Notes under the pieces: model-generated
The model's input: only the letters and a program-made list of their open reading frames with translations
What the model was told of the DNA's origin: nothing
Databases searched by the model: none
Source: DASPKX01 sp035627835
GTDB lineage: Bacteria; Verrucomicrobiota; Verrucomicrobiia; Limisphaerales; SXQI01
Direction of reading: 5' to 3'
DNA: 46,781 nucleotides
NCBI GenBank assembly: GCA_035627835.1
Contig: DASPKX010000043.1
Location: 1 to 46,781 of the forward strand
Program-made: the position numbers and the translations under genes
In this document: positions 7,998 to 20,700 of the stretch, piece by piece
How the letters are laid out: every line of letters begins with the position of its first letter
Numbering within the stretch: position 1 is the first letter of the stretch

Positions 7998-8651
7998 ATG
8001 ACCATTCGAGTAGCGATTGTGGAGGACGATGAGCGCCTGCGGGGCAGCCTTGCCATGCTGGTGGGCGGCATGCCCGGCTTCGAGTTGGTCGGCAGCTTCT
8101 CTGATGCAGAAACGGCGATCCGCGATCTGCCCAGAATCTCGCCGGACATCGTTTTGATGGATGTTCAGCTTCCCAAGCAGTCAGGGATTGATTGCGTGCG
8201 CCAGATCAAGCCTTCGCTGCCTCGCACACAGATTATTATCGTTACGGTGTTTCAGGATGAGGAATGTGTGTTTGACGCTTTGCGCGCGGGCGCTGTTGGG
8301 TTTCTGAGAAAGGACACTCCCCCGAATGAGATCCTTGAAGCCATTCGTGACGCGCACCAAGGCGGGTCACCAATGTCCAGCGGCATTGCAAGGATGGTTG
8401 TCGCCCACTTCCAACCCAGGGATTGGAGCCCACGCTCCCGAGAGGCTCTTCCCACTGTCCGCCTTTCCCCCCGCGAGGACGAAATCGTTCAACTCCTCGT
8501 CAAAGGCTATCGTTACAAAGAAGTGGCGGAGGCTTTCTCCTGCAGCATTCATACTGTTCGTGAGCATCTCCGCCGCATTTACGAGAAGCTGCAGGTTACC
8601 TCATCACGAGATGCGGTCGTGAAATACTTGAACACCACCTCAGGCATCTGA
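7998..8651 (+). CDS. NarL/LuxR-family response regulator
   Basis: The protein has a receiver domain (about residues 1-122; acidic residues D10 and D11, phospho-acceptor D55 in IVLMDVQLP, conserved K105 in FLRKD) and a C-terminal LuxR-type helix-turn-helix (about 153-210: LSPREDEIVQLL, EVAEAF, HTVREHLRRIYEKL). It should bind DNA as a dimer once phosphorylated. There is no cognate kinase directly beside it; the nearest is the hybrid kinase at 26330, beyond the giant gene. The gene lies 144 bases upstream of the giant surface-protein gene and shares a duplicated leader element with it, so control of that gene, and autoregulation, are plausible inferences. The length of 217 is normal. Confidence 0.95.
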   Translation: MTIRVAIVEDDERLRGSLAMLVGGMPGFELVGSFSDAETAIRDLPRISPDIVLMDVQLPKQSGIDCVRQIKPSLPRTQIIIVTVFQDEECVFDALRAGAVGFLRKDTPPNEILEAIRDAHQGGSPMSSGIARMVVAHFQPRDWSPRSREALPTVRLSPREDEIVQLLVKGYRYKEVAEAFSCSIHTVREHLRRIYEKLQVTSSRDAVVKYLNTTSGI

Positions 8652-8729
8652 GGCTGAGAGACTTAGTGCCACCAAGGGACGTGGTCGGAACCATCCCCGC
8701 CCCACGGTTCGAACTCGGCCCAGCTTCGC

Positions 8730-8784
8730 TCCTGTGGTGGGGGTCGCCGTAAAAGGCGACTAACAATCAGGGGAAACCTTTTTC
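8730..8784 (+). promoter_or_regulatory. Leader element B: second copy, upstream of the giant surface-protein gene
   Basis: TCCTGTGGTGGGGGTCGCC (8730-8748) matches leader A except for two substitutions and one extra G. It is followed by the same stem with a different loop: GTCGCC (8743-8748), GTAAAA, GGCGAC (8755-8760). Then comes ATCAGGGGAAACCTTTTTC (8766-8784). Changed loop bases with an unchanged stem suggest the stem is under selection. The element ends 11 bases before the GTG start at 8796. Confidence 0.6.
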
Positions 8785-8795
8785 AAGATTAGGGC

Positions 8796-11700
8796 GTGAA
8801 GCTGATTGAAATCTTCCATGAAGACCGTCACTCGCCCAATGCAGCAAGGGGAATGTCGAGCACGCCGGGAGGCACATCCGCAGTCGGCTCGCGCCAGCCA
8901 GATCCTGACGCCGAGGTGCGCGGCCGGAGATCGATTCGCTTAACCGGCCTTTTCCAGCTCTTCCTCGCATTGGTGTTGTGCGGTACGCTTGCCGCGCCGC
9001 GCTCGCATGCCCAACCCACCGACGGCGAGCTGATCGAAGCGGGCCTTGAGATTGGGCTCGAACTCCTCCCGTCCGCAGGCAAGGGAGCCAAAGGGGTTGG
9101 CTTGGGAGAGGTGATTACCATAGGCATCATCGCCTACAATCTTGCCGCAAGTTTGCCAGACATCGCCGAGAGTTTCCAAAACCAAATCATCGACAGCCAA
9201 ACGGTCACGGCCTGGGACGTTAACACTTTCAAACTGATGAAGGTGGAGACGCTTTCCGGCGTTGGGATGATGGTGGTGGACAATCAGAATAACCCATTTC
9301 AACCAGGGTACCATACAAGGCATATTCCCGATAATGTTACGATAAGGGTCAGCGCGGTTCAAAATACCTTTGCCAGCTTTCCGGTCATTGCAATCACCCA
9401 CCTGAATCCGGCGGCGCACATTTCCACCCTGTCGATCGGTGCAAACGTGAGGACCATCGCCCCGGATGCATTGAATGTTCCTTCGATCAGCAGCATTGAG
9501 GTGCCGTCTAGCGGCAGTTTTCACGCAAAAGAGGGAGTGCTCTTTAACTTTGCAGGGACCACATTGGTCCGCTACCCCATCGCGAAGACCGGCAGCCAAT
9601 ACTTTGTGCCTTCCGGTGTAAAGAGCATCGGTGATTACGCGTTTTATGGCTGCGCAAACCTAACGAGCGTCGTCATTCCTTCGACAGTCACGCGCATCGG
9701 GAAGGATGCCTTTGTGGGAAGCTCTGTCCAACATGTCTATTTCGCGGGAGATGCTCCGAGCACCGATAGCACCGCGTTCAAGAACCGGTCAGCCACGCTT
9801 TGGCACCTCACTGGCACCAAAGGTTGGGCACGTTCCTTCAATGGCGCGACTGCACGGCTTTACAATCCCTTTAGCTCCCGCGTGGAAAATGGCGCGGTGA
9901 CGATCACTGGGATGGGTGTCTGGGCAAACCCTGCAGAAGGCAGGGTGCTGATGCCCGAGGAAATTGATGGCCTGCCAGTCAGGTCGATCGCCGCGGAAGC
10001 ATTTTACGGGGTGGACAAGCAATACGGTTTAACCAACCTCGTCATCCCGAACAGCGTCACCAACATTGGAGATCGTGCGTTTGTGCTCTGCCCCGATTTG
10101 GCAGTTGTCACAATGAGCACGAACCTGCTGTCGATCGGCGAACAGGCATTTCTCAGATGCACGAGCCTGAGGTCCATTGCGATGCCAGACAGCCTGAAGG
10201 TCATTTCGCCGGCCCTCTTTCAGGAATGCACCGAACTCAGAGGGGTCCCCCTGGGCACAAATGTGACCAGCATTGGGGAAAATGCTTTTTGGGGATGCAC
10301 ATTGTTGAACAATCTGAGTCTGCCCAAAACTCTCATTGATATTGGCCCAAATGCGTTCTCATTCTGCCCATCATTGGGCATCTCCGTAGAAGTGGAGAAT
10401 CCAATGTGGAGCAGCGATGGCATTGGCCTTTTTAATAAAGGGCAGACCAAATTGGTTAAGGCGTCCGTGCGACGGGGAGGCTCCTACACAGTGCCCCGAA
10501 CCGTTGTTCATATTGAAAACACCGCCTTCTACGGGTCAACATTATCGTCAATCACGGTGCCCAAGAGTGTGCGGTCGATAGGCATCAACGCATTCGCGCA
10601 GTGCACGAATCTGACGAAGGCCTTTTTTGCGGGGTCACCCCCACAAACAGACGGGACCGCTTTTAGCGGGAGCCCCAATGTTGGGGTGTATGTGGTGGAA
10701 GGAGCGGAAGGATGGGGAGCAACCTACGCGGGAGCGCCAGTCCTGCCCTGGGTCACGTTTCAATCTGTTAGCAATGGCGGCTCCGTAAGAATGACTTCAT
10801 ACACGGGACCGGGCGGCAAAGTGATCATTCCCGCAACGGTGGATGGCCTGCCTGTCACCTCTGTCCAACCAGGGATCTTTAGCGACCCAGGCGCGATTGA
10901 GAGCCTCATTTTACCCGACAGCGTGACGAGCATCGCCGATGGCACCTTCTCCGGGTTAATAAACCTGACGAACCTGGTCCTGGGCAATAGCGTCACGAGC
11001 ATTGCAACGAACGCCTTCGCCGGGTGTTCGGCGCTAGGGAATGTGGTTATTCCCAACTCTGTCACGTCTATTGGCGATGGCGCTTTCAGCGGGTGCGGGC
11101 TGACGAACGTGGTGATAGGCAGCGGGCTCACTCGGTTAGCCGACAATCTTTTCAAGAATTGCCAACTGCAATCTCTGACCATTCCGAGCACCGTCGAGCA
11201 CATCGGAGCGGGCACATTCTCGAATAACCCCCTCGCGTTTGTGGTTATTCCGGACAGCGTGAAGAGCCTGGGCAAAAATGCCTTCGCTGGATGCTTTTCT
11301 CTTGAAAACGCTTACTTCCAGGGGAATGCGCCAGCCAACGATGGGACCGCATTTCAAGGCAGTGGGCATTTCTATGATAATGATTCCGGAGGCCGGTCCT
11401 TCGCGAAGACGACGGTGCAGTATTTGGTCGGGACGAGCGGGTGGCAACCCGAATACGGCAGCGTGCCGACGCAGCTGTGGCCGCTCTCCTATTCGACTGC
11501 AAACGGCAAGATCACCATCACCCGCTTTACTGGCAGAGGCCAGCTTCACATCCTCAGTTCCATCAACGGAGTGCCGGTGACAGGGATTGCGGACTATGCG
11601 TTTGCGGACTCGCAAGGTTTGACCGGCGTCACTATTCCGGCAGGCATCACGCACATCGGGGCAGCTCCGTTCCTGAACTGCACGAATCTGACAACTGTGG

Positions 11701-14700
11701 TGGTTGCGCCTGGCAATCCGTTTTACACCAGCGTTGGCAACGTCCTGTTCAACAAGAACATGACGGAGCTGAAGCAGTATCCTGCGGGCTTGAAGGGTAG
11801 TTATGAGATTCCAACGTCCGTGACAACAATCGGGGCGGGCGCCTTTTTTGCGGCGCGCATCCCGCAGATCACGATCCCCGCGAGCGTCAGCAGCATTGGC
11901 GCTGAGGCATTCGGTCTTTGCCGCAAATTGAAGAGCTTCAGTGTGGCCGGGGGAAACACCGCCTACACGGCTTCCGGCGGAGCGCTTTTCAACAGCGCGG
12001 GAACAACGCTGATTCAGTTCCCTGGCGCTGCTACTGGTCCATATACAGTGCCTTCCAGCGTGAACACGATCGCTTCCTCAGCCTTTGCTGGTTCGGGAGT
12101 GAGCGCGGTGACGATACCGAACAGTGTCTCCGCAATCCAAAGCGGAGCGTTCAGACACTCTCGTAATTTGACGAACATCTCCGTCACTGGCGGCAACACG
12201 CAGTTCGCAAGCGCAAACGGAGTTTTGCGCACGACCTCCGGAACATTATTGGCGTTCCCGGGCGGTGTGGCGGGCGGCTACACAATCACCGACAATACTG
12301 GCACGATTGCCTCGGATGCGTTTGCCGGTTCAGCCCTGAGTTTTGTGAATGTGCCTGCCACTGTTGGAAGTGTGGGAAGCCGCGCGTTCGCAGGATGCGC
12401 GCAGCCAATGGAAGTGAGGTTCTTGGGTAATGCCCCTTCAAATGATGGCACCGCATTTGCGCGGAGTCCCCAGGCGCGGGTCTATTACCTCGCTTCAGGG
12501 AGTGGCTGGGGAAGTGAATACGGCGGCGCTCCCACGAGGCTTGTGCCATTCCAGGTGCAGGACAACGGGAACAACACACTGACCATCGTTGGATACGTGG
12601 CCAACGACACACACGTGGAGATTCCCGAGAATATTTTTGGAAAGACGGTTTCAGCAATCGGCGACGAGGCCTTCGAAGGCAAGGAGAACATTGCCAGTGT
12701 TGCCATTCCTTCAACTGTGACCTCGATTGGAGAAGGAGCTTTTCGTGGGTGCCTGAGGTTAAGAAGCATTCGTTTCAACAACACAGCCCATCTAAACGTT
12801 GGGTTTGCCGCCTTCGAAGGGTGCCGGTCACTGGCATGGGCTGATTTCCGCGGCACCGGCACAGCCACCCTTGGCCATAGCGCCTTTGTTGGTTGCACGG
12901 CTTTGGCGGACGTAAACTTCGGACAGGTCACCCATATCGGGGATTATGCGTTCTCTGGTTGCACCCGTTTGGCCTATGTGAGCCTCGGAGACTCGGTGCA
13001 GACGATCGGCGCTTATGCCTTTGCAAACCTGGGCCTTACGCAGATTGTGCTTCCAGCCAGTGTGCAAAGCATTGGTTCTCATGCTTTCGCCGGCGCAGGA
13101 CGGGCAACCGGTTTTGCGAGCGTTTACACGTATGGCAATGCGCCGGCGAGTGATGGGACAGCATTCGCCAACAGCTACGCGACCATTTTCTATACGCAAG
13201 GAACAGCGTGGGGCGCCAGTTACAATGGGATGCAAACGATGGCTTACCCTTCGAGCTTCAACTTTACCATCTCAGGAGGAGGCGCAACGATCACCAGCCT
13301 GATCTCGGGCGGCAAGGACTTGTTGATTCCCGCGTTTGTTTTTGGGCCGACGAGCGTCAACCCCGTCCCTGTGGTGGCGATTGGGCCAAATGCCTTCAGT
13401 GGCAACGTAACCATAACAAACATCACTATCCCAGAGTCAGTGACGACCATCGGTTCTGCGGCTTTTCGAAATTGCACGAACCTTTTGACAGCAGCATTGC
13501 CCGCCAACCTGGCGAGCATCGGCGCGGCCGCTTTTCAAAACTGCGTTAAGCTGCGCGGAATTAGCATTCCTCAGAGTGTGACTAACATCGGCGACTTTGC
13601 GTTTTCCGGTTGCCCAGGCGAGACCAACCTGACATTCGGGGCTACCCTCGCATACCTCGGTGTCGGCGCATTTACCGGGTGGACTAATCTGCAGACGGTT
13701 TATTTTGCGGGGAATGCCCCGACGTTCAATGGCTCGCCGTTTAGCAGCGCGGCAAATCCGACAATTCGCACACTCCCAGGGGCAACGGGGTGGGGAGCCA
13801 CCCTTTACGGGAAGCCTTTGACGCAGTGGATTCAATACATCTACCGCACAAATGGAAACGGCACGATTTCCCTGCAGCTTTACCAAGGCACTCAGACCGT
13901 TGTGACGGTGCCGTCCGTAATAAATGGCCGCGCAGTGACAGATCTGGAGTCAACGACTTTTCAAAACGACCGTCACGTCAGCTCTGTCATCCTGCCTAAT
14001 TCAATAACTCATATTTGGTCCGAAGCCTTTAAATATTCCGGGGTAAGAAACATCGTTCTGGGCACAAACTTGCAGAGCATCGGATACCGAGCATTCTTCG
14101 GGACACCGCTGCAGAGTGTCGTTTTGCCTGATAGCGTTACCGAGCTGGAGGACAATGCCTTTGAGTTCTGCGGGCTGACGAATGTCGTGTTGCCGCAAAA
14201 CCTCGTCTCCATTGGCAACTACGCTTTTGCGGATACTCTGCTCACCAACATAAACCTCCCTCACGGCCTACAGTCCATCGGAGAACGTGCTTTCGATAAC
14301 GTTCCGTTGGCCGCGATCGCTTTCCCTCAGACATTGCGCACGATAGGAACTCGCGCGTTCTTCCGTTCTCCGCTCGGCGACTCCGTCACCCTGCCCGCGA
14401 GTGTCACGCATATAGGTGGTGAGGCGTTTGCCTGGACAGACCTGCAGGCCGTCTACTTTGAAGGGAACGCCCCGAGCGCGGGCCATGACCCGTTTTCGCA
14501 AGTGGAGACTCGGCAGGTGATTAACGGGCGGACTTTCAAAGTCGGTTCCGGGATCGCGTACTATACCCCAGCGACCTATGGCTGGGGCGCTGATTACCAT
14601 GGCCTGCAAACAAAGCCGTGGCATCCCTATTCCTATACGATCGATGGATCGAGCGTCACAATCACGGGTTACCAGGGCAGCGGAGGGGTGCTCGCGATTC

Positions 14701-17700
14701 CCGACCGAATCGGCGGCCTTTCGGTGACTGCCATTGCAGCGCATGCATTCGCCAGCAACTCGACGTTAATCCAATTAACCATTCCGTCGACGATCACATC
14801 AATAGGGACAGGAGCTTTCGCGCAAAGCTCCAACCTGCAGGCCGTGTACTTCAGGGGGAACGCACCGACAGTCGGCTCCGATCTCTTTGCCGGGAACAAC
14901 ACGCAGGTCTTTTACCTGGATTCCGCGACCGGTTGGGCCTCCTCCTTTGGCGGGGTGAATACAACTCCCTATCCCGCGACTGGCGCTGTGACTGTCCACA
15001 TCACTCCAAATACGATAGGAGCGAAATGGCAGGTGGACGGCGGCGCTTTCCACGATGGCGGCGCAACCGTAACCAACATACCCGTGGGTTCGCGTGTTAT
15101 AAGCTTCAGCACGGTCGCAGGTTGGCACAAGCCGAATAGCGTCACAGTGCAGGTGCCTGCGTTCGACGGGACAATTCTGAAGCTCCCTTACTACCCGGTG
15201 AACTTTAACTACGTCACGAATGGGGATGGCAGCCTGACAATTACCGGGTACACGGGCACAAACGGAACAGTCTATATTCCCGAGAAAATTAATGGCGTGA
15301 CGGTCAGCGGAATCGCCGCAAATGCATTTACGAACTCGAGCATCACGAGTGTGGTTCTGCACGATGCGATCACATCCATCGGCGCTAACGCCTTCGCTGG
15401 ATCGCAGAACCTGGTGAGCGCCACGATTGGCAGCGGGATCACCACCCTGCCCTCAAACGTCTTTGCCAATTGCCCAAACCTCGTCTCTGTCTTTTTCAAC
15501 GGGAATGCTCCGGCAATCGATGGCACGATCTTTACGGGATCGCCAAATGTCTCCGTTTACTATCTCTCGACCGGGACAGGTTGGGCGGGCACCTTTGGCG
15601 GCAGGCCTGCGCTGACCAGCCCCTACACCGTCGGCGTCCTGGCGGACAACACCCTCTGGATTACCGCGTACAATGGTCCCGGTGGCAAAGTAGAGATTCC
15701 AGCGAGGATTGGGGGCCTGGCTGTTTCCGGAATCTATGCGGACGTTTTTAAGGACAATCTGACACTCACGGAGGTGATCATTCCGGACACCGTGAATAAG
15801 ATTGAGTTCGCCGCTTTTTCCGGATGCAGCAATCTGCAAACAGTTGTGCTGGGAACAAACATGCAGTCGATAGGCTTCTTTGCCTTCGCGAATTGCGCCT
15901 CGTTGAGCAGAATCAATTTTCCCGCAAGTTTGCTTGAGATTAATCGAGGGGCATTTCAGAACTGCAATCTGACCAACGTTGCCCTCGGGGAGAACTTGGG
16001 GAGCATTGGCCAGAGCGCGTTCAGCCGCTGCGAAAATTTAACTGAGCTGACCTTCGGCAACAGCCTCACCAACATCGGCCAAGGTGCGTTCTCCTGGACG
16101 AAGGTTCGGAGCGTGACGTTCCCCGCCTCATTGCAATCTATTGAGGGCTCAGCCTTCAGTTCTTGCAGCGAGTTAACCAATGTCGTTTTCCGACCGAATC
16201 TGACGTCCATCGGGGAGAGCGCGTTCGCAAGCACGAAACTCACGAGCATTGTCCTGCCGGAGAAGGTTTATCTTGGGTCTTTGGCGTTTGCGCATTGCAG
16301 CCAACTCCAGATGGCGCTCTGGACCGGCACACCCTCCGTGGCGCTGTTCAATAAGGCTATTTTAAGCCCATTCTTCAACTCTCCGACTGTATTGTATTAC
16401 CCCAGCAGTTCGGCTGCTTACGGTGGATGGCTCGCGCCGGACATTGCCGCAACCGATTATCGCGCGGCTGTTGCTTATCGCATAGCAGATGAAGGCGGCA
16501 GCGCCGGTCCGTCGGTCACAGTTGAGCATTTCGCTGGGAAGCTAGGGATACCCTTTACCATTCCCTCGACAATAGATGGGCGCCCGGTGACGGCCGTCGC
16601 GGAAAACGCCTTGAGCACTTACATCGGAATTCTCGACGTCCCCGCTGGGATCGTCAGCATCGGGACGATGCGCAATCCGAATTTCGGAGTGAGCGTCATC
16701 AATGTGGACGCTGCCAATGCATATTACACCAGTGATGACGGGATTTTGTACGATAAGGCAAAAACTACCTTGATCTGTTTTCCAGCTGGGAAGAATGCCT
16801 TTGGCAGCTTCACGGTTCCGGAGTCAGTCACGACGATTGCTGATCACGCCTTTAGGGGATCTCGCTTATCCACGCTGACCTTTTCGCCAAATCTCAGCGT
16901 TATCGGTGCGGCGGCGTTTGCAGGCGCAAGCATAGCGAGTGTTGTTCAACCTGCTCCGGACATGCTGAGTTATCTTGGCGAGGGTGCATTCGAAGGCTGC
17001 GCCGCACTCACGAGCTTCAACACCGGCAACAATCTTGCCGCGGTCCAACCCAGGACGTTCGCTGGTTGTGGGGCGTTGACCTCAATTACCCTTGGGCAGT
17101 CCATCGGCACGATTGGGGAGGAAGCATTCTTGAATTGCGCTGCCCTGGGCTCGGTCTCGTTTCCTGCCGCTCTCGGCACGATTGAGGATAGCGCCTTCCG
17201 CAACTGCCAGTCTTTGACCACACTTATCCTCCCTGCCGGCGTGCAGACTGGCGCTGGCTATTTCAGCATCCAGCTTGGCTCCGGCGCATTTGCTGGTTGC
17301 ACAGGGTTGACATCAGCCTACTTCCTCGGCCATCGCCCTGAACCGCAATATCTGGATGTGTTCGAAGGCGACACTCAGTTGACTGTTTATTACCTCGGTG
17401 ACTCGTTGGGCTGGTCCAGCAGCTACGGCGGCCGGCCTGCCGCACCTTACAGCCCTTTTGGCGCTCTGCAGGTCTCGTTCACGCCGCTAATTGATGCGCA
17501 CTGGCAGGTGGATGGCGGAGACTTGCAGGCGAACGGCGCGACCGTCTCGCCCGTTTCTGTGGGTGCGCGCACGATCACGTTCACGGATGAAATTGGGTAT
17601 GTGACGCCATCCCCAATCACCGTTGGGATCACGAACCAAACCCTCACCACCGCAAGCGCGGCCTACAAACTCGCGCCTGTTGTGTTCACGGTGAACTCAG

Positions 17701-20700
17701 GTTCGATCACGATCACTGGCGTCCGTGAGCTGAATGAAGATGGCTTCCTCGTGGTGCCCGCGACGATCAACGGCATGCCGGTCACCTCCATCGGCGACGG
17801 AGCCTTCTTCAACAATCAGTCCATCTATGGTGTGATCCTCCCTTCAACGATCACGAATATCGGCAACACCAGCTTTTACGGTTGCTCTAATATTCGCCAA
17901 GTCATTCTGAGCACGAATCTAGTGTCCATCGGCCACCAGGCGTTTTCTGGTTGCTCCAGCTTGTACTCGGTCCAAATCCCAGATAGTGTTACGACCGTTG
18001 GCCAGGGAGCTTTCGGTGACTGCGCCAACCTGAGCACGGCGCAGATCGGCAGTGGCCTGGCTCAAGTGGGCGTGTATACGTTCGTGAACAGTGGCAGTCT
18101 TCAGACGCTGTTCTTTACAGGAAATGCGCCGTCAGACGCCTCCTCCTTAACGACTTACTACCCACAGGTCTCCAAGCTCTACTACCTACCAGGAGCCGCC
18201 GCTTGGGATGCTCTCACGAGCGGAAGCCCTACGGATTGGACCTCCCTGTTTACCTACGGGACTAATGCGAGTGGCGGCATCGTGATAACTTCCATGCGGG
18301 AGGGGTATTGGTTCCCGGGGATATGCGTTCCACCGACCTTCAATGGCGCGCCGGTGACAGAAATTGGCGACTACGCCTTTATGAATCATGGGCCGTCAGG
18401 CATTGAGCTGCCGCGGACTATCACCCGAATCGGCGAGGGCGCGTTCTCCCCCTCTAATGTGCGAAGCCTATTCTTCAGCCAGAGCATCACCCATATAGGG
18501 GAGAACGCTTTCAAAGACTGCTGGGGGCTTTTAGGGCTATTCGTCCACCCGGCGAACCCTGCTTACTCGAGCGCGAAAGGGATTCTCTATAACAAAGCTC
18601 GCACTGAGTTGCTGGCTGTGTCACGCAGTGCGCCGTTCACCGAGAATGGATTGTTCCAAATTCCTGGCAGTGTGATCAGCATCGCTGATTACGCGTTGAC
18701 AGGAGCTGAGGCTATCACGCAACTGAACATTCCGGCCAGCGTTGCTTCGATAGGCAAGCAGGCGCTCAGCGGGATGTATTATTTAACCAACATCACAGTA
18801 GACCCTGGAAACGGCCATTTTTACACTGATGCAAATGCCCTTTTTGACAAGGACACGACCACTCTGATTCAGTTCTTCGGCGGAGTGTCTGCATACACCG
18901 TCCCTGCAACAGTCCGCACGATCGGGGATGGCGCCTTCCTCTGGAAAGATCAGTTCACAGCCATCTCACTTCCAGCTGCGCTTACGCGCATCGGCGAGGA
19001 TGCCTTCATGGGCGCTGCCATCGGGGCGATTACAATTCCGACTTCTGTGACAAACATTGGTCGTGGCGCTTTTGCCTATAACCAGATGCAAGAGTTGGCG
19101 CTCCCTCCTGGCATGACGACGATTCCCGCGAATCTTTGTGTCGGCTGCGAAAGCCTCACCAAGGTTGTCATTCCATCCACCGTCACCAACATCGGCAGCA
19201 GCGCTTTTAACGCGACCCGTTTGGAAGAGGTGGCCTGGCCTACCGGCTTAACTCATATCGGAGACTTCGCCTTTTCCCAGACCCGTCTCACAACACTTGT
19301 GCTTCCGGACCAACTTCGTGACATCGGGAAGTATGCCTTTTTCGCATGTCAGTATCTCACGAGCGTCACCTTGGGCGCGAACGTAACGAACATTGATGAA
19401 GCGGCGTTCTACAACAATGGGTCGCTTCGGACGGTTAACTTCAATCAGAACCTGCGAACCATTGGAGCATACGCCTTTAATGCGGTGCAATGGATCGGAA
19501 GATTGGTTTTTCCATCGAGTCTCGAATCCATTGGTGACCAGGCGTTCACTAGCCTGCAAGGCGCCAGCTTGCTGTTCCTGGGAGATGCGCCTGAGGCTGG
19601 AGGGACAATTTTCAATTCTGGCACTGTCTATTATCTGAATGGAACCAGCGGGTGGGGTGCAACGTTCAGCGGTCGTTCAACAGCTCCTTACGAAAGCCTC
19701 TTTTCTTACGAAGAAAATGGGGATGGGACCGCAACGATCACCGGTTCAGATTTGAACTGGGGCGATGTTTACTTCCCTGCACAATGGGGCGGGCGTTCTG
19801 TCACTGGGATCGCCGCTGGGACTTTCGATGGGCGTGCTTTCGGAACTATTCACATACCCGCAAGCATCGTTAACATCGAGCCGGCTGTGTTTACGGCTGC
19901 GGCAGCCACAGAATACGTCGTGGACGCGGCAAACCCAGCTTACACGACTGTCAACGGCTCTTTATATAATGCCGCCTTAACTCAGTTGATCGCGCCCGCT
20001 AACCGCCCGACGTTCAATTTGCCCGCAACAGTAATGAACGTTGACCCCAGGCTATTCGCCCTCTGCACCGAATTGGGAAGCATCTCGGTGAATTCCTCGA
20101 ATCCGGCGTACTCCTCTTTCGGTGGGGTGATGTTCAACAAGAGCACGAACATTCTGGTTCGTTTTCCGGCGGCCGGTTCCTTCAGCAGCTATGACGTTCC
20201 CGCGTTCGTCAACACCATCGGCGAACAGGCCTTCTCTGGGGCGCGGGTGGGCGCGGTGCGGATCCCAGGGAGCGTTACGAACCTTCAAGCAAGGGCCTTC
20301 GCCGGTTGTCCAGTGCGGGGCGTCTACTTTGAAGGATCCGCTCCCACAATTGATCCGACCGCTTTTGAGGGCACCTTCCGCACCTACACTTTCTATCTGC
20401 CTCCCGGCACGGCGGAAAGCTTCGCTGCGCCTGGTGTTACAGCGCAGGAATGGTTGTCGCTGTTTAACTATGTGACGAATGGATCGTCTATCGCTATCGA
20501 GGGGTATAACAACCCAGGGAACCAAAACTACGTGCTCTTTCCACGGAACGGCATCTACGGAAAGCCCATCACGGAGATCGGAGCCTCCTTCGCCAATCAC
20601 TGGTTAACCGGCATCCAACTCCCCGACGGGGTAACGCAGTTGGTGAATGGCGCTTTCATGAATGCAGAGCTGATCGACGTGCGCCTCCCCGCAAATCTAA

